The notes: generated by a model from the letters alone, not told the origin. A DNA stretch of 64,000 nt from Isoetes taiwanensis (GCA_021234155.1 JAJEKV010000020.1:5380563-5444562); one strand, 5' to 3'; shown: positions 35,737-45,199, counted from the stretch's first letter. Numbers and translations are program-made.

Positions 35737-36169
35737 ATGGCCTTGGGTGGGCCTTGGGGTGTGTAGTTCAAGTGGGGCAATCTAGAGTATCACCATTCTT
35801 GTATGTAATATATCTAATTGGCCATCTCAACCGAGCTTGGGACTCCAGCAGCCACCGAGCACACAATGCAATCACTAGAGCTTCCACAGGACATGATTGT
35901 ATCAACCCGATAAGAAGCTTCACAATGCCAACTCCAAGATGTTCATCTCCCAGCCTCTCATCATTCACACTATCAAATGGATCAACTGCAGGTTATTATA
36001 CCCTCTGCAAATACCGATAAAGTTGCAAGGGTGCAACAAAAGGCAACCCATCTTCCTCCATTGGAGCCTAGGGCAATGGCCTCCTTTGGACTTCCCCGGC
36101 TCCATTTTACTCATCTCACATGTTCCCCGAATGAAAAAGCTCACATTAAAACCATATATAGCCCCAAAC
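35737..36169. other. Region upstream of the transposase gene
   Basis: A minus-strand frame at 35,968-35,768 (LLIGLIQSCPVEALVIALCA and onward) lies in the right place to be the N-terminus of the transposase, but I recognise no domain. Confidence 0.3.
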
Positions 36170-36420
36170 ACCACAAATATGACCATATGAACCATATAAA
36201 ACCATACAAACATATTAAATATAATCATATTAAATCATACAACCATATTAACTAAAAATCATACAACCATATTAACTAAAATCATATAACCATATTAAAG
36301 CATACAACCACACTCATTCTAAACCATATGTAAACATTGTAAACATATATAACCATTGAAACTATTCAACCATTGAAACCTTATTAAATACATAAGATAA
36401 CATATATAAACATATAACCT
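36170..36420. repeat. AT-rich degenerate tandem repeat
   Basis: ACCATATTAA and ATCATACAACC motifs alternate many times across 250 bp. This marks the border between the transposase region and the GC-richer cargo block. Confidence 0.65.
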
Positions 36421-36578
36421 ACCCTTTCATATCTTGTCATGTCCACGCAAGCCTCTTCAGAGGCTGAAACCGTGGCCATGTCAACAATCCAAGACCGCCA
36501 TCGTCATGGAGGGCATGGCCCACACGTGACAATGGTTTTATTATTGCACTTTTACGAGGGTTCGAGGGTGTGTAATTA

Positions 36579-36821
36579 ATGCGCACCCTCTTCCTCTCCC
36601 CGACCATTCTTCCTCCCCCGTTTTTCTCCGATCACTCATCCTCCCCTGTTTCCTTAGGGCCAGCTTTTACCGATCAGGCGATCGTCGAGCCGAAGCGATT
36701 CCAAGGCCATCTTATGACAGCGGCTTTGGTCGACGGATCGGGGCGCCCAGCCGTAGAAGTTCTCGCCAGATTCATTGTTCGAGAGGCGTTCTACTTTGAG
36801 AAGAAAGTGAGGCCCTTTTAG
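36579..36821 (+). CDS. Hypothetical 80-residue ORF in the cargo block
   Basis: ATG-started and uninterrupted. The second half (EPKRFQGHLMTAALVDGSGR, then EVLARFIVREAFYFEKKV) has ordinary protein composition, while the first half is Ser/Pro-rich. No family is recognised. It could be the first exon of a longer gene, since an intron-like pyrimidine-rich stretch follows to about 37,198. Confidence 0.3.
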   Translation: MRTLFLSPTILPPPFFSDHSSSPVSLGPAFTDQAIVEPKRFQGHLMTAALVDGSGRPAVEVLARFIVREAFYFEKKVRPF

Positions 36822-37468
36822 TGCTGCTTTTAGTTTTACGTAAGTCCTTTAGTGCATTTTACTTATATTACATTTGTTAGAGCTCTTATTGATCCCGATA
36901 CAATTTATACCGAGAAATCCTTATTCACGCTTTGCCAACGACTATACCCACATGGAAGGCGAACTTCGGAAGCCTCCTCCTCATCCGGCAAATCTTCCGG
37001 GTATGTTTTGTAATATCATACCCCTTTTTAATCTCATTTCTGCATCTTTGTTCTCCTTTGTTCTCGTACTCTTCTCCTTTGTTCTCTGTTTTCTCATTGA
37101 TCTCACTAATCTCAGACATTATCCGTTTTCCCTTTGTATTGTTTTTCTACATTTTTGTTATCTTTTTTCTTGCTTGTGGTTGAATTGAATACATTGTAGG
37201 TGCACAAGTGAGAATAGTGGTTAGAGTAGTAGCAAGCAACCCGAGATAGAAATCATCGAGACCGGTGTTAGGAACTAAGATATTGCGAGCATTAATGAGA
37301 ACATAACTAGGAATGTCTTTCTCCCAAAGAAGAACTAAGAATAGGAATTGCTTCACAGAATCTCCATTTCTAACTCACGGCAAATCCACTGCGGCAGAGA
37401 CATGCGAAGGGAGTGGCGAAGTTGGGAATACTTCAGCTTGCCAGCAGTCCCAAGTCGGGGCCTTCTTC

Positions 37469-38554
37469 TCTCGACTCTTCATGCGAAGTCGAGAACTTCC
37501 CCGACTTCAGCGAGGCGCAGAAGAGGGAGTGTACACTCGGACTGTTGGCGGTTGAGGGATTCTCGACTTCGCGATTCGGGATTGCACGCCTACCCAATGT
37601 CTTCACATTCTTTAGAACCCTGCTGCGACCTTCTCGACTCGTGAGTCGAGAATGTGATACCCTCGCCAATGGCTCTTTGTGCGGTCGCGGTGCCTCCACC
37701 GATCGAGCCACTCTCTTCCGAACCATGCTCATCGAATATTGCGAAGAGGGTGGCTCCGCGGGTGGAGGTCATTTGACTAAACCGTGCGAGTTCTGGCGGC
37801 GCTTTCTCGACTTCGTGAGTCGGAAAGCATGAGCTCTAGTGCACTCTAGAAAATGCGGAACAGCGATCTTAACCACTCTCCTTCTATCTTCCTCCGGACA
37901 TTGCGAAGGAAGTGGTTTTCCTTGTCGCAGGCCAACTCTTAGCAACCAATTCTCACATTATTGTGTGGCGGTGGCCTCTACCCAATCAAAGGCCGTCTCC
38001 TTGAACCATCTTCGTCCGAATATTGCGAAGGGGATGGGCTACGATTGGGTGGAGGCTTCGGCTGACTAACCACTGAAGGTGCTGGCAGCTTTTCGACTTC
38101 ATTGAGTGAAAGCTGGCAGTGCGATACACTCTAGAGCTGGCGCAGCCGGTCTTAACAACTCTCCTTCTATCTTCCCTCGGACATTAAGGGAAGTTGTTTT
38201 GGACTGCGCAGGGCTCCTAGCAACCCAGGGGAAACCCACGAAGCTTTGTATGCATTCTCGGCTCGCGATGAGAATGCCTTACCCAACCGGCACTCCATGT
38301 GTACCATCAGGAGTTTCGATGGCTAAGGCATTCTCGACTTTTGGTCGAGAATATGAATATCTGAAGCCAACTCAACCTCGCCTGAGAAACCATAGAGCTT
38401 CTTTGTCTGCATTCTCGCCTCGCGAAGTCGGGAATGCCTTAACCAGCGGGCACTCGTGTGTACTACCGGAAGTTCGGATGGCCAAGGCATTTCGACTTGC
38501 GAGTCGAGACAAATGACCAATAATGTCGCATTCTCGACTCGCAAGTCGAGAATC
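37469..38554. repeat. Palindrome cluster 1 (ten copies)
   Basis: Copies of a palindrome with core TCTCGACT-loop-AGTCGAGA lie at 37,469-37,494; 37,559-37,582; 37,631-37,652; 37,801-37,828; 38,087-38,114; 38,252-38,277; 38,330-38,352; 38,409-38,437; 38,489-38,515 and 38,528-38,554. The outer bases differ between copies yet remain paired: GCTTTC with GAAAGC at 37,801, GCATTCTCG with its complement at 38,252, TTCTCG with CGAGAA at 37,631. The loop is usually CGCG, CGTG or GCA. Copies at 38,252-38,352 and 38,409-38,515 belong to a duplicated unit of about 160 bp. Confidence 0.85.
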
Positions 38555-38854
38555 CCTTAGCCAGCCAATTCTTCTGTGTATGGTAGCAGTGGCCTCGACC
38601 CAGTCAGAGTCACTCTCCTTCGAACCATCTTCGTCGAGTATTGCGGGGGAGGGGCTCCTGGGGTGGAGGGGCCTCTACAACTAACCACAGGGAAACCACG
38701 AGAGAGAGGAAGCCAAGGCTTGCATTCTCTACAAATCTTGCACTTTCTATTCTCCTTTTTTAGTCCCAAGTGCCTCTAGCCTGTCTGAGCCACTCTCCTT
38801 CGAACCATCTTCCTCGAATATTGCGAAGAGGAGTGGTTCGGACAGGGTGGAGGC
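37692..38854. repeat. Six long hairpins with a conserved loop
   Basis: Positions: 37,692-37,769; 37,863-37,928; 37,974-38,056; 38,140-38,209; 38,591-38,671; 38,772-38,854. Each has imperfect arms of 22-30 bp. The loop region is near CGAACCATCTTC followed by TCGAATATTGC, and is shortened in copies 2 and 4. The left arm of copy 6 (CTGTCTGAGCCACTC) faces GAGTGGTTCGGACAG. Copy 4 has AACAACTC facing GAAGTTGTT where copies 1, 2 and 6 have a CCACTC arm facing GAGTGG or near, so arm changes are paired. Short palindromes of the other family sit between them. Confidence 0.8.
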
Positions 38855-38878
38855 CCCTCCATCCTTGCCGAGCATCTC

Positions 38879-39124
38879 TCAACCCAGAGAGTAAATCATC
38901 TCTCGAAGCTGAAAAATGCTGGACAAGGAAACGATGAATCCGTCGAGCTTATCGCCGGTTCCATTATTTAAAACACATACGGCATGTTCTACAAGCGAAA
39001 TAACATAGGCATCTCTCAAACTCACCTCTTCACGCTTAGTAATTCCTTGGGCCATCAGTATCACGGATCCCGCAGCCTCACCTAGAGTCTTTGCTTCTTC
39101 GGCCGGTCTCTTCAAGAGTGTATT
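38879..39124 (-). CDS. Hypothetical partial ORF, minus strand
   Basis: The frame reads KRPAEEAKTLGEAAGSVILM, then REEVSLRDAYVISLVEHAVC, and ends REMIYSLG. It has the helical, mixed composition of a real protein. It is closed upstream by TGA near 39,127 and lacks an ATG, so it is probably a last exon or a truncated gene. Its stop lies 25 bp from the sixth long hairpin, which would fit a hairpin at a 3' end. No family is recognised. Confidence 0.35.
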   Translation of the reverse strand, partial: NTLLKRPAEEAKTLGEAAGSVILMAQGITKREEVSLRDAYVISLVEHAVCVLNNGTGDKLDGFIVSLSSIFQLREMIYSLG

Positions 39125-40093
39125 TCAGATCTAATACTTGTATCAACTGCGATTCTCGCGTATCCCCGATTCCATGGCGCCGAAGGTGTAGAGTTCAGGT
39201 GTCCGGCGGCTCCTCTCCGCTTCCTACCTTAGCTCCGTGCTCATCGATCAAATCAAGCGCTTGCATAGGACGGGCGGTCGGGGGAAAAACACATATGCAA
39301 ACATTGTTAGCGACTTACAGCGTCATGGCGCCATTCAGGAAGTCGCTAACGGTCGATGCTCCCCTCGAACTCGAGGTCCTTAATGCCGAGGGGAAGATAA
39401 ACCACGCTCCGCTCACTTAGTCCCTTGATGTGATTAAATTTGAAATAGTGTTTGGGCGGGCTAAAAAGCCGTACCGTCTTTGTACTTTATAGCCAGCTTC
39501 TTTTCATAAATGATTGCATGTCCTTAACTTCAAATTAAAGAACACGCCGGGATCTTTTTACATGCAGTCCTAAAACTCACAACGCGGAGGAGACTTAATT
39601 TCTGAGAGGGGTCAGAAGAGGATGAGAGGGCATAAAGACATGACTGGCCCAAGAAGCTTAGGCCGGAGGGGATGCTTCTACCGGCCGGCAAGAAGAAGAA
39701 GAAGACAAACACCCCGGTGAGCTCGAGGTTTTTCTTTTGTCGGAATACCTTAATCGATCCATCCTTTCTTCTTGCGGCATTCACCTCGGACTCTTTGGTG
39801 ATCAGCGGCGAACTCCATTCTTCGTCATCGAGGGATCGAGAGATGAGCTTCTTGAAACAAAGAAGCAGATTCTTGGTGGTATGTCGAGGTATCGACAAGT
39901 GGGAAGGAGAAAGATCTGTTTCTACACCAAAGGGACAAGAAGAGCTCCGGAGACAAGTACAAGAAAATCGGTGTTGTGCTCTCCGTCTCTGCGCCAGATT
40001 CAAAGCATTTAACACTACATGTCGAGGACTGCCAGAAGAGTAAGTTCTATCACACCAAAAAATTAGCAGTTGCAAATTATTCTCACTCTTCCA
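39125..40093. other. Cargo-block segment with decayed frames
   Basis: Overlapping plus-strand frames between 39,670 and 40,090 (for example KQILGGMSRYRQVGRRKICF, then KSKFYHTKKLAVANYSH) look protein-like but change frame repeatedly. They may be the N-terminal part of the ORF that starts at 40,094. Confidence 0.35.
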
Positions 40094-40930
40094 TGAGCAA
40101 GGCGAAGGGCACCGAAAAAAGGCAGGCACCTTTAAATTGTCAGAACCTTGGGTGGAAGGATCTGGAAGGGATGAAGGAGGCCGGAACCCTAACATCCAGG
40201 GAGCTTGGTATGGAGATTTCCAGAGTCAGGGAAAAACTGTTCAATATGGGGAGCTTCACTTCTACTGTGCTGAAGACTCTACAACACTCTGCAGTGGGGA
40301 ATGAAGTTGTGGTTCATACACAAAAAAGTCCACCAAAAAACAAAGATGGGGATGATGACACCACACGGGAGGAATCAGATGACGAAGGAGACGAAGATAT
40401 GGTCGAGTCCCCAAACCTCGATCCAGATGAGCAGATCAGGATTTCACAGAGAGGGGCACAGAAAATGGAGCGTCTAGCTCAGTATTATCCGTTGGGAATA
40501 TCACACAAGCTCTTTCTTTGGACATTAGGCTATTTGAAGGTTTGCGGGGAGATGCCGTCTTGTTCAACCCGAGGGGAATTTAATCCGGCACACATGCCGG
40601 AGATTCTAAACCGATGGTGCGACATCCTCGCTGCAGATCCAATGCCTGCGGATGTCATACCTTTTAACGTGATCGACCCGGTGAGCTGTTCAATTTGGAA
40701 GTCCGAGGAAGATCGAAGGGAAAAGACGCCCGGTTCGGGTTGTAGGCGGCCGCAAGATTCGCGTGAGGGCGGCGCCAAGTATTGCAGCGAGGAGAAGGAG
40801 GTGCCGCAGCGATCAAGGATAGATATGCAAGCGAGAGTGCAGAGTTCTTTTTGGCGGAGACGCCAAAGAACCTAACCGCCAGCATTAGCCACCGCCGTAA
40901 CACAATAGCGAAAAGTGCCCCACGTGAAGG
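40094..40930 (+). pseudogene. Cargo ORF X1, acidic-linker protein of unknown family
   Basis: From MSKAKGTEKRQAP at 40,094 the frame is open to about 40,710. It includes an N-terminal helical part (GMKEAGTLTSRELGMEISRV), an acidic linker rich in Asp and Glu (about residues 85-120), then QRGAQKMERLAQYYPLGISH and MPEILNRWCDILAADPMPAD. Near 40,715 the frame shifts, and a plausible C-terminus, YASESAEFFLAETPKNL ending SAPREGK, continues in another frame to about 40,930. The first palindrome of cluster 2 starts 23 bp later. I do not recognise a domain. Confidence 0.45.
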
Positions 40931-40952
40931 TAAATAACTCTGAATCTTTCCA

Positions 40953-41333
40953 TTCTCGACTCGCGAAGTCGAGAAAGCCCCCTACCATCCTAACATTTTC
41001 CGATTATCATTTGGGGTTTTCTCCATTTCGGAAAGTCGAAAGCCAAGGTACTGAAAAATCAAAGGATGTAGAGCTTTCGACTCGCGAAATGAGAAAACCC
41101 GAATAAGTAAAAAGAAAATTAGGCGTTCAAGGGACTTTCATTTCGAAGTCGAAAGCCCTACCATCCTAACATTTTCCGATTATCATCGGGTTTCGACTTC
41201 GCGAGTCGAAAGCGTGGGTAAATACGTAAAATCAAAGGATGCAGAGCTTTTCGACTTCGCGAGTCGAGAAAACCCGATAAGTAAAAAGAAAATTAGGCGT
41301 TCAAAGGGACTTTCACTCGCGAGTCGAGAAAAC
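40953..41333. repeat. Palindrome cluster 2 (six copies in two tandem units)
   Basis: Copies lie at 40,953-40,977; 41,073-41,097; 41,135-41,156; 41,191-41,212; 41,246-41,273 and 41,310-41,333. The stretch from about 40,980 to 41,156 is tandemly repeated at about 41,157-41,333 (both begin CTACCATCCTAACATTTTCC). The palindrome at 41,191 has arms TTTCGACT/AGTCGAAA, lacking the same dinucleotide on both sides compared with TTTCTCGACT/AGTCGAGAAA elsewhere. The cluster fills the space between ORF X1 and ORF X2. Confidence 0.85.
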
Positions 41334-41379
41334 CCGGCTACTATTTCTTGTTTATTGCGGGTTTTGTAGATGCTTTCAT

Positions 41380-42890
41380 GCTCGACATTGGTGCATTGAT
41401 GAATGCAGCCCTTATCGACAGATCATACACGCTAGGCAAAATGGAAAGCATTGGGTTGTCCTCAGCGTCCTAAAGGAAACAGGGCTCCCTCGGATAAGTG
41501 GAAGACCTTTGAGAAACTATGCAGATATGTTCTGCTGGAGGGACAGGAAGATGATGAGGGAGAGGAAGAAGAGGAGAAGAAGAAGAGAACACCAAGGAAA
41601 GGCAGGGAGTCTCTCTCAGACCAATATGACCTCATTCTTAGCAATCGAGGCGCCCGGGAGAATTGGACTGAGATATGGGCTCAATGGACAAGAGGCAAGC
41701 TGAAGGATAGCAATGGAGAATTTCCCTCCAGGCCGGACCCCAAGTTGTTTGACAAGCAGTTCATGAAGAGGATACAGGGCCTCACGGACAAAGAAACGCT
41801 TGACCTGCAAGGCAGAATCTTGGATGGAACAATCCTGCTAAGGAAGACTAGGAGTTCTAAAATGCAGGACGCAAAGGATTATGCCACAGTCCTAAAGCGA
41901 CAGCGTGCGTTAGAAGAAGGCATCACGGAGTTCTGCAACGTTGCATCTAATAAATACCATGACTTTGATTTTTACAAGGAAAAGGCTGCCCTTGATGAGG
42001 AAGACATGAAGATATTGAATCGTCTATGTCAACCCTACATCAACACGAAGCTGAAGCGTAACGTCAAAACCCTTCCTTTCCCTGAACGTGCTATGGCAAT
42101 TCTGAAGAGGAAGCTTGGATTCGGGGTGGTCCCATTTAAGGCCGACGATAGCTCCCCCCCATTTCTGGTAACCTTGGAACACAAGGGATTTGGTGGTCTG
42201 GAACTGGCACCTGGACCAGTGGCACTATTTGTCATCAATATGATCGAAGACCCCACCCTTTTTTATGACAAAGCCGACATAGAGCAAATTGGTACAAGGC
42301 GAACGGACATGAACGACACGGATACTTTCGGTTTCCTTGTCTTTTGCATGCCGGGCAATCGGACAACCGCCGTCTCCCAATGGGCGGTGATATTAACTTC
42401 ACCAACAAGATCATGTACTCCATATCTGAACTTGATCATGAGTGTAGACTTGGCTTGTCAAGGCACCAAGCTTTGCCAACATAGTTTTGGTTTTGATTTC
42501 AAGATCGGCTGTAGACCCGGATAAGTGGTGGTCTAGCGAGCATCATTATCTCGACAGTTCATGATCTCTCAAGAGCGGATGGAACCCCGGAAGGGGGCAG
42601 ATTTATGGAGGATGTTCCATCGATGGACAAGGTCAGCAAAGATGGTGCGACAGGGTCCTATACATAGAATTCCTATCCGCCAAGAGTTATCAAGTACTTC
42701 ATAACCAGCCCGGTCGAGGAAGATCAAATTGTATGCGAAAGTGGTACATGAATGGCCCGTTTCTCTCGGGGCTATCTTTGTTTGGAATGAAACCTATATC
42801 CGTGGTTGGAAATAAGGACATGGTTGAAACCATTCGGTCATACCGGATCCGCTTCATGAGCATTTCAAGGGACGAAGACAAATGGAAGCG
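41380..42890 (+). pseudogene. Cargo ORF X2, unknown family
   Basis: A likely N-terminus, MLDIGALMNAALIDRSYTLG (from about 41,380), leads after one frame change near 41,455 into a long open frame. That frame has a Lys/Glu-rich stretch (EDDEGEEEEEKKKR), ENWTEIWAQWTRGKL, DKQFMKRIQGLTDKETLDLQ, EDMKILNRLCQPYINTKLK and PFPERAMAILKRKLGFGVV, open to about 42,340. Further pieces in other frames (MNGPFLSGLSLFGMKPISVV and SYRIRFMSISRDEDKWKR, to about 42,890) look like the C-terminus. I find no known domain. With X1 it shares an acidic, Lys-rich character. At least three indels break it. Confidence 0.45.
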
Positions 42891-43021
42891 ATAAAGACGG
42901 CGAGGGGACGAGGGAGACCAAGGCGACGTGAGGCGTGATTGTCGAAGGTTTAGACAAGGATCTTTGCCGAACACATTCTTGAGAATCTGAGATTGAGGTG
43001 AGTTTACTTTGCTCTATCGGT

Positions 43022-43104
43022 GTTTCTCGACTCGCGAGTCGAGAAAACTCGTTTCCTTTCAATACCTTTTTCTTTTCATTCTCGACTCGCGAGTCGAGAA
43101 AACT
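43022..43104. repeat. Palindrome cluster 3 (two copies, tandem)
   Basis: Two near-identical palindromes at 43,022-43,048 and 43,078-43,104, cores TTCTCGACT CGCG AGTCGAGAA, each followed by AACTCGTTTCCTTTC. They are a 56-58 bp tandem duplication, located between ORF X2 and the FCP1-like ORF. Confidence 0.9.
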
Positions 43105-43267
43105 CGTTTCCTTTCTGACAGATGTCATCATTTCGGGGAGTTCCATGTCAACGACTCCGGATCATTGTCATTGGATACCGGCGGTTCACGTCGCGAGGAG
43201 GAGAGTGCACTCCACAAAGACAATCGAGCAAGACACCGCTCCGCGCCCGAAAAGGACCAAAAGATAA

Positions 43268-43978
43268 TGATCCCGCATTTGGATCCCGATGAACCGGAAA
43301 TATGGTCAGAGCCAAACTCCAACTGGGATCCAGCTGGTCCCGCCAAGCTTGTAATATTTGACGTCAATGGAGTATTAGCTGCAGTATACCACGATAAAGA
43401 CGTCCCCGAGATTCACACCTCGCAGATCCCAGAACGGAGCATAAAATAGTGTATCCGAGGCCTAGAGCTAAGGAAATTATTGAATGGTGCATTGAGCGGG
43501 ATTGAAGTGGGCATATGGTCTTGTATGGCAAAGAAAAATATTGTCAATGTTCTTGGTGTTCTCGGCATTTCAGTTTTGAAGTTCAAGTTCGCTTGGGGAA
43601 GCGAAGGGTCGAAAGCATGTGTCGGACCTCGATCCAGCCATCACAAAGGGGAAGCCTATAATGGTGAAAAGGCTGGACAGGGTTTATGAGCAATTCCAGG
43701 ACTATGGCAAACACAACACGCTGATCATAGACGACTCCGCCTACAAGTGCTATCATAACGCGCAAAATACAATCATTGCTAAGCCATATCGACCTGAAGA
43801 ATATGAGACGGATAGGTGGTTGTCCTTCGGACTGTGTCCTGTCTTGGCGGAATCCCTCTTTGCCATTCTTGTCGCCGATGTGATTAGGAACTATCCGAGC
43901 CTCACGGAACCCGATCCAGAGAGCAAGGCGATCATGAAAGCTATGGACGACAAATATTTTGGTGAACAAGAAGAGTGA
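43268..43978 (+). pseudogene. FCP1/NIF-like HAD-family protein
   Basis: The order of motifs is that of the FCP1 homology (NIF) domain of the HAD superfamily: VIFDVNGVLA (motif I, near 43,350), VGIWSCMAKKNI (motif II, near 43,495), then DLDPAITKGKPIMVKRLDRV, and NTLIIDDSAYKC (motif III, near 43,715-43,750). In FCP1 phosphatases motif I is DxDxT/V. Here the second Asp is Asn, as in a plant subfamily reading DLNGVL, so ordinary aspartyl-phosphatase chemistry is doubtful. A TAG at 43,447-43,449 and a frame change near 43,610 interrupt it. The ATG at 43,268 is one possible start; the upstream frame is open to 43,009 across both palindromes. The natural stop is 43,976-43,978. Confidence 0.6.
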
Positions 43979-44075
43979 CCTCTGCTTTCGGATAGTCAAA
44001 TTGTGTGAATATTGTAAACAAACGTGAAATGTATTGAACATTTTGTAATGAATATACTTGTATATTGAGTTTTCG

Positions 44076-44287
44076 ATGCCTTTCTCGACTCACGAGTCGA
44101 GAAAGGCATGCTTGTCCTGTTGATGAGACCATTTGTATGTTTGATTGTGTGACTGGATGCAGCCACAATGTATTATGATGATGCTTCTACGTTGCGTTTC
44201 CTGGGCCTTTCTCGACTCGCGAGTCGAGAAAGGCACTGGTTGTACTTTCACTTTTATGGGCCTTTCTCGACTCGCGAGTCGAGAAAG
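44076..44287. repeat. Palindrome cluster 4 (three copies)
   Basis: 44,076-44,109 has perfect 15-bp arms, ATGCCTTTCTCGACT, around CACG. 44,205-44,234 is a perfect 30-bp palindrome with half-site GCCTTTCTCGACTCG. 44,262-44,287 is a 26-bp perfect palindrome. They follow the FCP1-like ORF, the first starting 98 bp after its stop. Confidence 0.95.
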
Positions 44288-44414
44288 ACACTACTTCCGT
44301 CATTGGATGCGGTTGTATGGAATGAATGTTCTCCATTGTAATTTGATTTCAACATTCTTTTCTTCGTTTTGACTAATGGCACCGTGAATTGTTAATCATA
44401 CTCTCCTTGCTCCG

Positions 44415-44666
44415 GTGGTTCGTGCACAGATCCGACACCAAAGAGATCATCTTCGGGCATCACAGACCGCTCCAGCGGTAATGCATCCCGCCAAGGCGGA
44501 AGAAATACCGTTCGCACGCATCCAGGGCCACGCTACACTCTTGCCCGCCCTTTGGGATAAGGTTGCTCGGGAATTCGAGAGGTTGCTCGCTACACCACGG
44601 GATAAAGAACGGCGAAGAACAAAGAGAAAGTCCAGAAGCTCAAAGCATCTTGCAAGCATTGCATAA
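44415..44666 (+). CDS. Hypothetical ORF X4
   Basis: Open frame rich in Arg, Ala and Lys (HPAKAEEIPFARIQGHATLL, VAREFERLLATPRDKERRRT). It has no known domain. A related frame may continue past 44,666 after an indel (STEVGEGAYSMEGAGRRKW). It follows palindrome cluster 4, continuing the alternation of ORF and palindromes. Confidence 0.3.
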   Translation: MVRAQIRHQRDHLRASQTAPAVMHPAKAEEIPFARIQGHATLLPALWDKVAREFERLLATPRDKERRRTKRKSRSSKHLASIA

Positions 44667-45170
44667 CATCCACGGAGGTTGGGGAAGGAGCATATTCGAT
44701 GGAAGGTGCGGGGAGGCGAAAGTGGAGAAGTCGGGTGGACAGGTCGGCCGGTAGCTCCAGAGGCACCTCCACGTGAGGCATTCCACACCCTTCGGGTTGC
44801 CCCAAAGGCTTACAAATGGGCGTGAAGAAGCCGCTAGTTAATCCCCTAAGGTGGACCACCTATGAAGATGATGTAATCAGTAGTGACAAAGAAGACCACC
44901 ATGGTCTCGCATCCGATGTAAAATACATTGTACTGTTCAATTTATTAATAAAATTCTTTTTCAACTAGATCTTTGGTTTCAAACTTTAATGAATTTCCTT
45001 TGTTTCAGCTTGCATTGTTCTTGTTCTCGACTCGCTAACTGTGAGAAAACTGCAAACAAAGCTTGAATGCGTAGTTTTATTCAAAAATTCAATTAAGGAT
45101 AGTTTTCGGCCTGGGGTGCTCCTTTTTGTGTAAATTAACAGGGTTCTAGGAAAAAGTGGGAATGGAATGA

Positions 45171-45195
45171 GTCCCACTTTAATTAAATACGACTT
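45171..45195 (-). repeat. Right terminal inverted repeat
   Basis: Exact reverse complement of 33,010-33,034. TTCC follows at 45,196-45,199. A degenerate palindrome copy (TTCTCGACTCG...GTGAGAA, about 45,023-45,050) lies just inside it. Confidence 0.85.
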
Positions 45196-45199
45196 TTCC

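Larger units (their letters stand above)
33010..45195. mobile_element. 12.2-kb TIR element with putative transposase and cargo block
   Basis: The two ends are perfect 25-bp inverted repeats that begin AAGTCGTATTTAATTAAAGT (33,010-33,034 and, inverted, 45,171-45,195). Both are flanked by TTCC (33,006-33,009 and 45,196-45,199), a 4-bp target duplication. About 90-115 bp inside each end there is a second similar stretch (TTGAATAgaattac on the left, tTGAATAaaactac inverted on the right), and GGGAC motifs recur near both ends. Inside are a DUF7869-type putative transposase on the minus strand at the left and a GC-richer cargo block with ORFs, palindromes and hairpins. The 4-bp duplication would fit the Sola superfamily, but I cannot test this. 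An alternative is that the cargo block is a second insertion nested in the transposon. Confidence 0.75.

Noticed and set aside
39530-40195. 221-codon open frame on the minus strand in the cargo block
   Set aside because: Its composition (Ser/Pro/Arg/Leu-rich, long Phe run opposite a Lys run) is that of an antisense shadow of the plus-strand frames.
37469-44287. Palindrome copies as a CRISPR array
   Set aside because: Spacing is irregular, units are diverged, flanks are plant nuclear DNA and there are no cas-like genes.
37300-45000. Cargo block as an endogenous giant-virus fragment
   Set aside because: Compact ORFs with intergenic palindromes recall such insertions, but no viral hallmark protein is seen, and the TIRs plus transposase explain the boundaries better. 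A hallmark-gene search would decide.
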